Source of the DNA: a virus | IMG/VR virus record: IMGVR_UViG_3300025645_000610 | Coordinates: 1-20,055 of that record | Reading direction: 5' to 3' (one strand) | Length of the DNA: 20,055 nt | Translations under genes and position numbers: made by a program | Shown: piece after piece, positions 1 to 8,381 of the stretch | Numbering within the stretch: position 1 is the stretch's first letter | How the letters are laid out: the number at the start of each line of letters is the position of its first letter | Notes under the pieces: generated by a model | Database searches by the model: none | The model's input: the letters and a program-made list of their open reading frames with translations, nothing else | What the model was told of the DNA's origin: nothing

Positions 1-661
1 TTCTGAGCTCTACATTTTCGTCATTTGCTAGACTTATAAATAAAGCTGGATTATTTTTAGCAAGCAACATCAAATCTCGTTTAAGTTCTTTGCTTGTCAT
101 CTTATTAACCGCAGTCCCTAATTCTGTTCTAAGGATTGCTTCTGCATGATCTACATCTAACTCCCGAGCCAATATCAACGCTTCAATTTCAAGCTCAATA
201 TCTTCTAACTCATCTACTGCAATTGCAACATCATCTTGCTCTCTATACGTCCCACCTTTTTGCGGGTGGTATAAAGAAAGTAACTTTTGTAAATTTTGTT
301 TAGCCTTTGGTACTAAAAGTACTCCATCTACAAACACAATGTGAGCGATCGTTACATGGCCCTTCTGCTCATCTACAAAAGGAGAGTTTTGATTTGTTGC
401 ATATCTTAGCTCTCTTTGTTGTCCCGTTTCTTCATCAAAATGTAATAAAGGAAACCTTGAAGAATGCTTGCTACAAAGTGTAAAAGTTAGTGGTGACGTG
501 CCGTTCGCTAGATAGTATCTTCTATCTTTAATCTCCCACTTAGGCTTTGAGTTTTTTACTTCAGCAATAGGAGCTTCTATTAAAGTCTCTTCTTGCATAA
601 TTTCTTGTTTAGGTGCCGCGCTTTTTGGGGCTACCTTTGATTTTTGGGCTTTTGTTGCCAT
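1..661 (-). CDS. Unknown phage protein downstream of MCP (partial, C-terminus off window)
   Basis: An open frame starts at an ATG at 661 and stays open to the left edge of the window, giving at least 220 codons. The first 35 or so residues are rich in Lys, Ala, Pro and Glu, so the N-terminus is probably disordered. A globular part follows, with aromatic and beta-type stretches (around KWEIKDRRYYLANG and TIAHIVFVDGVLLVP). Then comes a strongly acidic helical segment (EDIELEIEALILARELDVDHAEA) and a Lys/Leu helix. It is the first gene after the MCP and its terminator-like hairpin, a place where head completion or connector genes often sit. I do not recognise the family, so that role is only positional inference. 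The leader is pure A/T with no Shine-Dalgarno, like the other genes here. Confidence 0.75.
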   Translation of the reverse strand, partial: MATKAQKSKVAPKSAAPKQEIMQEETLIEAPIAEVKNSKPKWEIKDRRYYLANGTSPLTFTLCSKHSSRFPLLHFDEETGQQRELRYATNQNSPFVDEQKGHVTIAHIVFVDGVLLVPKAKQNLQKLLSLYHPQKGGTYREQDDVAIAVDELEDIELEIEALILARELDVDHAEAILRTELGTAVNKMTSKELKRDLMLLAKNNPALFISLANDENVELR

Positions 662-699
662 AATAAAATATAATATAAAAATTAATAATAAGAGTAATA

Positions 700-728
700 G
701 TTACCCCCATCTAAAAGACGAGGGTAAC
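700..728 (-). terminator. Perfect 13-bp hairpin after MCP (terminator or mRNA-end stabiliser)
   Basis: Read on the minus strand, 13 bases (GTTACCCTCGTCT) pair completely with the 13 bases after a TTT loop (AGATGGGGGTAAC), counting two G-U wobbles. The stem begins 17 bases past the MCP stop codon. The downstream sequence is T-rich (TATTACTCTTATTATTAATTTTTATA) but has no uninterrupted T-tract right at the stem, so it may be a weak intrinsic terminator or a processing/stability element. A role in setting MCP transcript level relative to the next gene is inference. Confidence 0.7.
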
Positions 729-744
729 ATTACAATAGTTAATA

Positions 745-2238
745 CTAAACAGTCGCCGTAAATAATACGAAGTTGTTAGCAGCTTGAGTAACTAAACATC
801 TTTCAGATAAGAAGTTAACTGTCATTGCATCTAAATCAGAAGTAGTAGCACCTCCAACAGATCCAGTAAGCCAAGACTTCATTCTTCTATCGTCAGCTTC
901 AGAAGCTCTGTAACGTACGTGTAAGAATGGTCGTCTGATGTTAGTACCTAACATTTGATCGTATACTGTGCTTGTTCCAGCAGGGACCATAACACCGTCG
1001 ATATCTTTAACTAAACCTCTTGTAGAAGCATCGTTTAAATATTTCCAATCAGTCTTGTAAAAGTCATAAGAACCTCTTCTAAAACCATCGAATCCTAAGT
1101 TCAACGCCATTTCTTCAGAGTTTTCAAATACACCATAAGATGTACCACCTGCTCCGTAAGAATTTTGTGCAGCTAACATATCATCAAAATCTAAAGAAGT
1201 AGATCTGTTCAAGAATAACATATTCTCCTCAATTGCTCCTTGCTTATCAAGATTCTGTAGAATGAAATCAAAGTCTTGCAAAGCACTTCTGTTTCCAACT
1301 CCTGGAGTTACATCACCACTTGCATAGTTTTGGTATACATTACCTCTTGCTTTTACTGCAGCAAATAAACCTTCAGTACCAGCAGATGTAACTGTTGCAT
1401 TCAATGCAGCGGCTACAGTTGATCCATTGCCAGCTAATTCACCTTCTACCATTGCCATTTCTAAGTAATCTTGGAAACGTAATCTTGTTTCTCCTTCAGA
1501 CTTCAAGTACCATAGGTATCCTGATGCTCCATCCTCAGTAGCAACTTCAACCCATCCAATTTGGGCAGCATCGGAGCCACTTATTTGATAAGTGTCCTTA
1601 ATAATAATTGGCTTGTTACTGTACTGAGTAAAAGAAGCCTCTAAAGAACCTAACATTCCATTTGTTCCTTTAGCAAACTCAGAACCGTAAACGAATAAAT
1701 TTACAGCCTCGTTCCCAAAAGTTACGTCGCCAGCAGCATTCGATGAAAACAATTGTTGAGTATAAGGCAATAAAGTAAAAGTTTGAGCTCCTGGAGTCGC
1801 AACAGATACATATGCTTTCAAGGTTCTTAGTCCATCAGCGCTAGATACTACTACTGTGTTTCCAACTCTTACTGAATTGTTTAATGCAGAACCTAATGTA
1901 ACAACTCCTGTAGCAGCTACAATAGACACTGTAGAGTTAGCAGTTACTGCATCATTTTCGTACCCGATGTGCAATCTGTTTTGCTCAGACCATACAACTT
2001 GATCAGAAGTCATTGGCATTTCAGCACCAACCATACGTAAGAATCCAGATAAAGTTCTGTTTCCATATCGCTCTACCTCAGCCTCGTAAAGCTCTGGTAA
2101 ATATTGTTGTGCAAAGTTATTTGAATTTGCTCCAGCATCTGTGAAGTCTAAATAATTGCCTACTAAGGCGGTTTTTGTTGGTGTTGGTACTAAGCTAAAT
2201 TTGCCTAGTGGGTCTATACCCGTTCCAAAATTTCCCAT
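745..2238 (-). CDS. Major capsid protein
   Basis: A 497-aa protein, probably the HK97-type major capsid protein of the virion shell. This rests on its resemblance to major capsid proteins of uncultured Bacteroidetes and crAss-like phages as I remember them, and on its position directly after portal and scaffold-like genes. Recognisable stretches include ELYEAEVERYGNRTLSGFLR (about residues 49-68), a beta-rich insertion around residues 97-180, IGWVEVATEDGASGYLWYLK, a GTSYGVFENSEEMALNLGF region, and a C-terminus NIRRPFLHVRYRASEADDRR followed by SERCLVTQAANNFVLF. Start ATG at 2238 lies behind an A-rich leader (AAAAAAACAAA) typical of Bacteroidetes; stop is TAG. Fold assignment is family knowledge plus context, not a structure prediction. 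It is the likeliest client of the phage chaperonins encoded upstream, but that is inference. Confidence 0.88.
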   Translation of the reverse strand: MGNFGTGIDPLGKFSLVPTPTKTALVGNYLDFTDAGANSNNFAQQYLPELYEAEVERYGNRTLSGFLRMVGAEMPMTSDQVVWSEQNRLHIGYENDAVTANSTVSIVAATGVVTLGSALNNSVRVGNTVVVSSADGLRTLKAYVSVATPGAQTFTLLPYTQQLFSSNAAGDVTFGNEAVNLFVYGSEFAKGTNGMLGSLEASFTQYSNKPIIIKDTYQISGSDAAQIGWVEVATEDGASGYLWYLKSEGETRLRFQDYLEMAMVEGELAGNGSTVAAALNATVTSAGTEGLFAAVKARGNVYQNYASGDVTPGVGNRSALQDFDFILQNLDKQGAIEENMLFLNRSTSLDFDDMLAAQNSYGAGGTSYGVFENSEEMALNLGFDGFRRGSYDFYKTDWKYLNDASTRGLVKDIDGVMVPAGTSTVYDQMLGTNIRRPFLHVRYRASEADDRRMKSWLTGSVGGATTSDLDAMTVNFLSERCLVTQAANNFVLFTATV

Positions 2239-2262
2239 TTTGTTTTTTTAGTTTTTAAATTG

Positions 2263-3444
2263 TTAAAATTGTGATTTTTTAATTTTTAATTTTGAAGAAT
2301 CCGCTCCTGTTACAGCTTTAACCCTAATGCCATTTACAAAAACTGCATCGCCAGCTGTTTGTCTTGGAGTGTCTGAAATGTTCTTTGAACTATTTACAAC
2401 GTCCTTAACAGCATCCGCTTTGCCTTGCTCATAAAAATGACTTGCAATCTGATCCATATTCTCAGCAGCGTGCATTGCCTTGTGATAGCCCTTGTGGTCT
2501 GAGACCTCCCCTTTGTCATTCAGAAACTTTCCGATGAAGTTGGTCATGTCAGACTGTTGCTGTGCAATCTTAGTTGGGTTATTTACGCCATATCTAAATT
2601 TCTTTTCTCCGATGTTGTATTCAAAACCTTTGAAATCATCATTTAAAAGATTAGACGTAGCTTGTTTAAACCTGTCTTGTCGCTGCTTTGATAAGTTTTG
2701 CTCTTCATTATATCGGCTAAAAAAATCCATTGCTTTTTTCTGCTCTTGGGTTACGCCTGGTCTTAACTTAATCTCATCGTAATATTTACCCTTCAAGTCT
2801 TCTAAAAAGTTTTTGGCTTCCGAAACCTCTTCTTTAAATGCAAGTTTTTTCTTGCGTATATCTCTTTCTTCATCTAATTCTTCGTCATACGAAAAATTAT
2901 CCTCTAAAAGGAATTTTATCTCATCATCATCAAGATGTGGTTTTCTTTTTCTATAATACTCTTTTAATAATGTATTGCTATCTACTGAACTATAGTCAGC
3001 ATTTAGCCTAACATAATCTTCTAGATTGCCACCCGTTTCTTCCATGAATGTAACAAGTTTTTCAATATTCTCAGGAAGAGGCTTACCAGATACACGCTCG
3101 TCTCTTATAGCTTCTTTTACTTCTTGAGTTATTTCTTTTACCTCATCTTCTGTTACTTCTTCAATCCCAGAAAACCCAACATCTTGAATGGTGCTTTCCC
3201 TTGGTGGTACTTCTGTTTCCACTTCTCGTATAACTTCGGTTGGTTTATCTTCAACCACTGTTGTTGTTTCTTGCTCTTTATTGGCATTGTCTGATTTTAT
3301 TTCAACTCTTGTTACTTCAGATTCTACATCTTCTTTTTTTGAAGATAAATCTACCTTTATAACTTCTGGAGTCTCACCTAATTTCTTCATTGATTGCTTC
3401 TTTTTTATTTTAAAGTCGCCTTCTTGTTTTACTTCTTCTGACAT
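2263..3444 (-). CDS. Putative capsid scaffolding protein
   Basis: A 393-aa, very charged protein lying exactly between portal and MCP, the usual place for a scaffold. Residues 1-115 are an acidic, Thr/Val/Glu-rich low-complexity region. Residues about 118-330 are mostly helical, with long Lys/Glu stretches (ELDEERDIRKKKLAFKEEVS) and a QQQSDMTNFIGKFLNDKGE segment followed by HKAMHAAENMDQIASHFYEQ, both scaffold-like. Short basic KIKK patches occur at both ends (FKIKKKQ near residue 11, LKIKKSQF at the C-terminus). In known scaffolds a basic C-terminal patch contacts coat protein, so the same is plausible here. No serine-protease motif is evident. The ATG at 3444 follows an ATATTATATTATATT leader. 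The call rests on position and composition. Confidence 0.65.
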   Translation of the reverse strand: MSEEVKQEGDFKIKKKQSMKKLGETPEVIKVDLSSKKEDVESEVTRVEIKSDNANKEQETTTVVEDKPTEVIREVETEVPPRESTIQDVGFSGIEEVTEDEVKEITQEVKEAIRDERVSGKPLPENIEKLVTFMEETGGNLEDYVRLNADYSSVDSNTLLKEYYRKRKPHLDDDEIKFLLEDNFSYDEELDEERDIRKKKLAFKEEVSEAKNFLEDLKGKYYDEIKLRPGVTQEQKKAMDFFSRYNEEQNLSKQRQDRFKQATSNLLNDDFKGFEYNIGEKKFRYGVNNPTKIAQQQSDMTNFIGKFLNDKGEVSDHKGYHKAMHAAENMDQIASHFYEQGKADAVKDVVNSSKNISDTPRQTAGDAVFVNGIRVKAVTGADSSKLKIKKSQF

Positions 3445-3472
3445 AATATAATATAATATAAATTAAAAAAAA

Positions 3473-5881
3473 TTATTTTGGGTCAAATTGGCCTAAACCA
3501 AAGTTGCCACTTAATACATCATTACCTTTAGACTCAAAGTTTTTTGGTAATAAGTTATTTTGTCTTTGTTCAATCATTTCAGATTGTTGTGTCCCAGATA
3601 TTCTTGTTCTCTTATCCTTTCTATCTTCAATCTCTTTGTCTCTCTGTGACTCAGATTTAATTCTTGCTTGTGCTAATTGCATCTGATAATTAAACTCCTC
3701 AGCCATAAGCTCTCTCTTTATTTGAGCCTCAGTTCGCATCCTTTGTATCTCAAACTGAGATTTAGATTGTTCAATAGCTACTTTTTCTGCTGTTAATGCT
3801 TGTTGTTTTTGGACTTCAGACATTGCTGCTTTCTCTGCAAGTTCAGCATTTGCTTGAGCTTGTGCCCGTATGTTGTCTTGTTGAGCTTTTTGAGATGCTT
3901 TTTGTTTTTTCTTTCTTTTATTCTTTAGCATTTCGTTTGCTAACTGAATGTTTTTTATTTGTCTAATATCTATCGCATCTTCAAGATCTATCCCACCAGT
4001 CTGCAAAGCAACTTGTATGTTTTGTTCTAACTGAGCTTTAATTTCGTCATCTGGCTCAAGGTCTAAAAATATACCAAAGTCATGCAAGTTTAGATATTTA
4101 ATTTCAGAAAGTGTTGCCACATTATACTTACTAACACTATTCTGCAAAGAGTTATTTGTTAAAGCAAAATCTATGGAATCTGCAATTCTTTTAGAGATGT
4201 TTTCGCACGTTCTAAGAGTTAAATAACAACTAGCCTGTAGTATGTGTCTAGTTGCAACATTAGATTGATTAGCGGCCATCTTTTGAAGTCCTACGAGTGC
4301 ATCTTTTGATGGCGTTGAACCATCTCTTGCTTCGTTCAATCCTGTAACATCTCTTATCATTTGCAAGTAGTACTGATAAGTTTGGATTAGTGAGTTTATT
4401 TTAGCACCACCACTAGAAGACTGAAGTTCTTGAATTGGAATCTTTCCTCTGTTCAATTCTCCATCTTGTGTCATAGACCTACCTAAAACACTACCTGTTT
4501 GGAAATACATATTTAAAGCCTCAGCAGCGTTGTAGCTAGTTCCATTACCTAAGTCAACCTCAGCCAATCCATCTACATCTAAGAATACTCCATCAGGAAC
4601 CATTCTTGACATTACCTGCTGTAGTTTAAGGTGTGTCAACTGAATCATATCTGCAAATCCAGTAATTTTATTTACAACAGAATCAATCCTTCCATTGTAC
4701 ATTCTTGGAGCACATATGGCATAATTCATTTCAACTTTAGTCGTGTCAGCGAAAGGTCTTGTCATATTCTCCGCAAGCTTCCACTCTAGCATTTGGTTAT
4801 TACCTAAAATCTTAGCCCCACTATAAAGAACTTCTATGCTTCTAGATACTTTTTTAAATGTATCGCTCTCAGGAGGATTAAATTCATCATTCTTTTGAAT
4901 GGCTTTTTCTAATCCGTTTGGACCTTGTTTAATTTTAAACACTTGATTGTTGTAAGTCTTGTACTCAAAATACAATACCTGAACAGTATTCTCATCATAC
5001 CCGTTCCATCCAGTAATCATTTGCCTGTTTCCAGGCATATCCTCTATACGCTTTAACTCTTCGTTAGGAATGTTTGGAAATTGTTTCTTTAATTCTGGTA
5101 TCGTTACAGCTCTAACTTCTCCTACATAGTATATGTCTTCAAAGTTTGGATCATCTGTGTAAGAGTAAACCATTCTTGCAGGGTCACAATAATCTGTAAC
5201 TACTCCATTTGCTTTATTCCAAGTAGTCTTTACAGCACCAATTCCTAGTACAGTTAAGTCGTAATTAAATCTTTTTCTAATCTCATCAAACTTATTCTTT
5301 GCAAGCACTTGATTTATAACTTCTTCTTCAGCTATTTCTATTGACTGCTTGTAGTCAAGTTGCATATGAAGTTCCAATTCTTCTTTATCTTCAGGAAGAG
5401 CGTCAACATCATTAGTGTTAAATGCATTAACTCCAATTGTTTCTTGTAATTCTAACAAACCTTCTTTTGCAGCCATATCTTCCATTATAGCTGTTGCGTA
5501 ATCTGTTCTTTCTTTTAACGCCTTTGGGTCTTGGGCGTAAGCGTTAATTTCGTATTTCTTTTCAGTCATACCGTTTGCAACAATGTCTACAAACTTAGAA
5601 ATTACAGGCACTGGTTTCCAATCTAAGTTTAAATAAGAAAGGTCTCCATTTATAGCAAGCTCATCTTTGTATTTCTGTACTGGCTGTTCGCCTCTTGCAT
5701 AAAGTCTTAATGTATGGAATTGATTATAGTTAGTTGAAAACCTATTGCCGTTCACGCCTTGTCTAAACCATTCCGATTCAATAGCCCTGCCAACTTGAAC
5801 GCCATACTCGTAGCTTGATTTTTCTCCGTCACTAACTACTTGGCTAGGAAATACACTGTTTGGGTTTGCGCCTACGTTCAT
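3473..5881 (-). CDS. Portal protein with long C-terminal coiled coil
   Basis: An 802-aa protein that begins immediately after the TerL stop codon (TAAATG). Portal proteins form the dodecameric DNA channel at one head vertex and dock the terminase. Supporting features are position, size, and a portal-like order of segments. These include LRLYARGEQPVQKYKDEL and YLNLDWKPVPVISKFVDIVANGM near residues 57-105, a central beta-rich clip/stem region, and a GSVLGRSM segment with a long helix near residues 440-520 (QTYQYYLQMIRDVTGLNEARDGS). The last 160 or so residues are Gln/Ala/Lys-rich and almost wholly helical (about 640-775), ending in a Gly/Asn-rich tail. They resemble a long barrel or coiled coil extending into the capsid. 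The length is near that remembered for crAss-like portals (around 800 aa). Confidence 0.85.
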   Translation of the reverse strand: MNVGANPNSVFPSQVVSDGEKSSYEYGVQVGRAIESEWFRQGVNGNRFSTNYNQFHTLRLYARGEQPVQKYKDELAINGDLSYLNLDWKPVPVISKFVDIVANGMTEKKYEINAYAQDPKALKERTDYATAIMEDMAAKEGLLELQETIGVNAFNTNDVDALPEDKEELELHMQLDYKQSIEIAEEEVINQVLAKNKFDEIRKRFNYDLTVLGIGAVKTTWNKANGVVTDYCDPARMVYSYTDDPNFEDIYYVGEVRAVTIPELKKQFPNIPNEELKRIEDMPGNRQMITGWNGYDENTVQVLYFEYKTYNNQVFKIKQGPNGLEKAIQKNDEFNPPESDTFKKVSRSIEVLYSGAKILGNNQMLEWKLAENMTRPFADTTKVEMNYAICAPRMYNGRIDSVVNKITGFADMIQLTHLKLQQVMSRMVPDGVFLDVDGLAEVDLGNGTSYNAAEALNMYFQTGSVLGRSMTQDGELNRGKIPIQELQSSSGGAKINSLIQTYQYYLQMIRDVTGLNEARDGSTPSKDALVGLQKMAANQSNVATRHILQASCYLTLRTCENISKRIADSIDFALTNNSLQNSVSKYNVATLSEIKYLNLHDFGIFLDLEPDDEIKAQLEQNIQVALQTGGIDLEDAIDIRQIKNIQLANEMLKNKRKKKQKASQKAQQDNIRAQAQANAELAEKAAMSEVQKQQALTAEKVAIEQSKSQFEIQRMRTEAQIKRELMAEEFNYQMQLAQARIKSESQRDKEIEDRKDKRTRISGTQQSEMIEQRQNNLLPKNFESKGNDVLSGNFGLGQFDPK

Positions 5882-8095
5882 TTAATTTATTATTTTTGAA
5901 TAACTTCCAGAGTTGTCGTATCTCTTCAATCCTAGATTTATATTTTTTCTTACTACTTTGTTTACTGGTGCGTACCTGTTTCTGTTACAAGCCATAATAG
6001 CTAATCCAGAACTTATAGAAGCATCGTGTTTTGTCCTATTGTTTATATTAAACCTTGCCCAATCCTCTAAAGTTCTTTGGAAGTAAACGTCCCCCATTTC
6101 ATCATCACCTAAAATTCCTACAAGTTCCTCAATATATGTTTCTATTGCAGCAGCGTGTGCCTGCATAATGTCTTGACTTGAGTTAGGAATACCACCTATT
6201 TCTCTTTCTGTAATTGATAACTTATTATATGTTTTGTCTGGTCTATTCATTGAGTACCCTCTGTAGCCCCTGTTCTTAAAATGATATAGAAGTCTAGGTT
6301 TATTATTCTCTGCTAATATTGGCATACCATAAAATACGCAAGCCATTAATACGTCTTCAAAAAATATTTCAGCTGTCTGAGGTCTTGCAATGTATTCTAA
6401 AAAGAAATGATTACTTGGAGCCTCTTCCATACTAAACTTAGTTAATCCGTGCAATGCTCCGTTAGATCCTCTACTATCTACCGTACCAGATATATCATAA
6501 CTATCACATCCAAAAGCCCCTAAATGCTCATTGCCAGGGTAATTGGTGCCGTTTTTATTTATAATCCTATTTTGCATACCCAAAGGTGGTATCCAAGAAA
6601 CGTAAAATCTGCCATCCTTGTGCGGCATAAACATTACTTTTGTGTCCTTAATACCATTCTCCCATTGGAAATTTCCTCTTGTAACCAATGTGCTAGCAGC
6701 CATAGATTCATTATGATCTATCTGCTGGTATATTTTTGTTAGGTTAAACAAAGATTCTTTTGCCTCATCCCTAAATGCGTGCTGTTCTGTTCTAGGAAAC
6801 TGTCTGTAAAATTCATTTAAGCCGTCCTGATCTTCTTTTAAACCAGCTACTTCGTTATTCCAGTAATCTATTACACCTGTTGTTATCGGTATTCCATACT
6901 GATCTTCGATTGGTTCTTCGGGAGTATCGAATACAGGTAGTCCATAAGAATCAATGTATCCCTCGTAGTTCCATTCCATAGGTATGAACAAAGAATATAA
7001 TCCTGAAGCAGTCTGTCCATTGCTGTTTCTCCTTGTAACGTCTGATGCATAATATAGTTTTTTAAAGTTGTCACCTCCCTTATCTAAAGCATTTGATGTT
7101 GAACCCATCATACACTTTCCAATAATTCTGCTACCTAATCTAAGACAAGTTTTTGTTACCCTCCAGTTATTAAGTATGTTGTTAGGTCTTTCCCACTTAC
7201 CAGATTCATCGTGTACAAGTAACTTTAATTTTTCTCCATCATAGGAGTTGTCACCTGTATTTTTCCAGTCAATCGTAGTATCCAATCCTTTGAGATCCTC
7301 TGGGTTCTCATTAGCGTCAAGTTTCCTCCTTGTAAGTTTTGAAGCAGGGACTCTATATGCCAATTCTGTTTTCGGTCTATCCATACCATCTTGGATGGGT
7401 TTGAAGAAGAACGGATAATTGACTGATATTGGTACAACCTTGTCGGTAAACATTTTTTTTGCATCAGGCCCTGACTTTGAAAGTATGCCGTATCTAGAGT
7501 CAGTAGACATGGTTGCAAGGTTGACAATTTCTCCAGATGACATGAACGAAAATCCACTCCGTCTGTTTTTAAGGTAGTCCATTCCAAAACATCTATAATC
7601 GGCTTTGCAGGCTTCCCAGAATATATAAAACAATCTGTTTGCTTCTCTAAAGTCTGGTGGACCAACATCAATCTTTGACCATTGCAAGTACATATAATGA
7701 GTGCCAGTAATGTAAGTAGGGTTACCCTTATTATTAAACCAAAATCCTTGTTCCCTTCTTTCAAATTCTTTTTCAATGTAATCGTACCATTCTTCTTTAA
7801 AATCTTCAGGATAGTCCTTCCAATCAAATATTGTTTTTATTCTACTTAATTCCTTAGGGTATTCTGTGTTAACCCATCGCTGGCCTTTAAAGTTTTGAAT
7901 TTCAAATTCAGCAGGTAAAGCTATCTTGAGATTTTGTATTTCGTAAATCTCTCCTATCTTACCAGTTTTACTTATAATGACCATGTCATGATCTGCATCA
8001 TAACCGTACTTCCAGGACTTGTGCCTGTTCTTCTTTTTTATTGTAGATGCCTTTATGTAGTTGTCCAGTACTTTATATAGTGTCTGTTCGTACAT
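5882..8095 (-). CDS. terL: Terminase large subunit (ATPase and nuclease)
   Basis: The DNA-packaging motor: an N-terminal ATPase and a C-terminal RNase H-fold nuclease that cuts concatemers. I place the start at the ATG at 8095 (737 aa), one base after the stop of the preceding gene (TAATATG), rather than at an upstream GTG at 8140 inside that gene. Numbered from this ATG, a Walker A-like loop is KNRRSGFSF at about 176-184, lacking the standard GK[ST] lysine. Walker B is LLVHDES with D296/E297. A coupling motif GSTSN is at 331-335. The nuclease first acid is near D531 (GAFGCDSYD), the second near E580 and the third near D691 (KHDASISSG). Portal follows directly. The ATPase motif set is visible in the sequence. 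Nuclease residue assignments are by eye and less certain. Confidence 0.88.
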   Translation of the reverse strand: MYEQTLYKVLDNYIKASTIKKKNRHKSWKYGYDADHDMVIISKTGKIGEIYEIQNLKIALPAEFEIQNFKGQRWVNTEYPKELSRIKTIFDWKDYPEDFKEEWYDYIEKEFERREQGFWFNNKGNPTYITGTHYMYLQWSKIDVGPPDFREANRLFYIFWEACKADYRCFGMDYLKNRRSGFSFMSSGEIVNLATMSTDSRYGILSKSGPDAKKMFTDKVVPISVNYPFFFKPIQDGMDRPKTELAYRVPASKLTRRKLDANENPEDLKGLDTTIDWKNTGDNSYDGEKLKLLVHDESGKWERPNNILNNWRVTKTCLRLGSRIIGKCMMGSTSNALDKGGDNFKKLYYASDVTRRNSNGQTASGLYSLFIPMEWNYEGYIDSYGLPVFDTPEEPIEDQYGIPITTGVIDYWNNEVAGLKEDQDGLNEFYRQFPRTEQHAFRDEAKESLFNLTKIYQQIDHNESMAASTLVTRGNFQWENGIKDTKVMFMPHKDGRFYVSWIPPLGMQNRIINKNGTNYPGNEHLGAFGCDSYDISGTVDSRGSNGALHGLTKFSMEEAPSNHFFLEYIARPQTAEIFFEDVLMACVFYGMPILAENNKPRLLYHFKNRGYRGYSMNRPDKTYNKLSITEREIGGIPNSSQDIMQAHAAAIETYIEELVGILGDDEMGDVYFQRTLEDWARFNINNRTKHDASISSGLAIMACNRNRYAPVNKVVRKNINLGLKRYDNSGSYSKIIN

Positions 8096-8096
8096 A

Positions 8097-8381
8097 TTAA
8101 CTGAATTTAGCTCTACCTTCTGCGAACCCTTTAAACTCACTCTTCTTCTTAGTGTCGTCTTTAGGCTTATCCTCTAACATCTCTTCCTCCTGCTCAATCC
8201 TGTTTAGAATTTCAAAGGCGTCAAATATTGCTAGCTTTTTAGTTGCTGCAGCATTCTTTAATTTGTCCGCTGTTAAGTCATCGTCTGAATCAACAATGGC
8301 CTCTTTAGCAACCTTTATTAATTCCTCAACTGCTCTTTGCCCAGCTTGGATTATATTCCTCTTCGTTTCCTTTACGTCCAT
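8097..8381 (-). CDS. Small helical protein before TerL, terminase small subunit candidate
   Basis: A 94-aa protein from the ATG at 8381; a TTG codon at 8393 would add four residues but is a weaker choice. It is almost all helical and charged. It has an N-terminal helix (VKETKRNIIQAGQRAVEELI), a conserved-looking middle (DDLTADKLKNAAATKKLAIF, then DAFEILNRIEQEEE), and a basic tail ending GFAEGRAKFS. It overlaps the end of the 198-aa tandem GroES-like gene and is joined to terL by TAATATG. A small protein translated directly before TerL is the classic place for the small terminase subunit, which recognises the packaging site. I see no clear helix-turn-helix, so the role is inferred from position and size. 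Confidence 0.5.
   Translation of the reverse strand: MDVKETKRNIIQAGQRAVEELIKVAKEAIVDSDDDLTADKLKNAAATKKLAIFDAFEILNRIEQEEEMLEDKPKDDTKKKSEFKGFAEGRAKFS

Noticed and set aside
7225-7827. Minus-strand open frame of 200 codons overlapping terL in another frame
   Set aside because: The terL frame here carries the ATPase motifs. The alternative frame shows no family resemblance and is a by-product of low GC composition.
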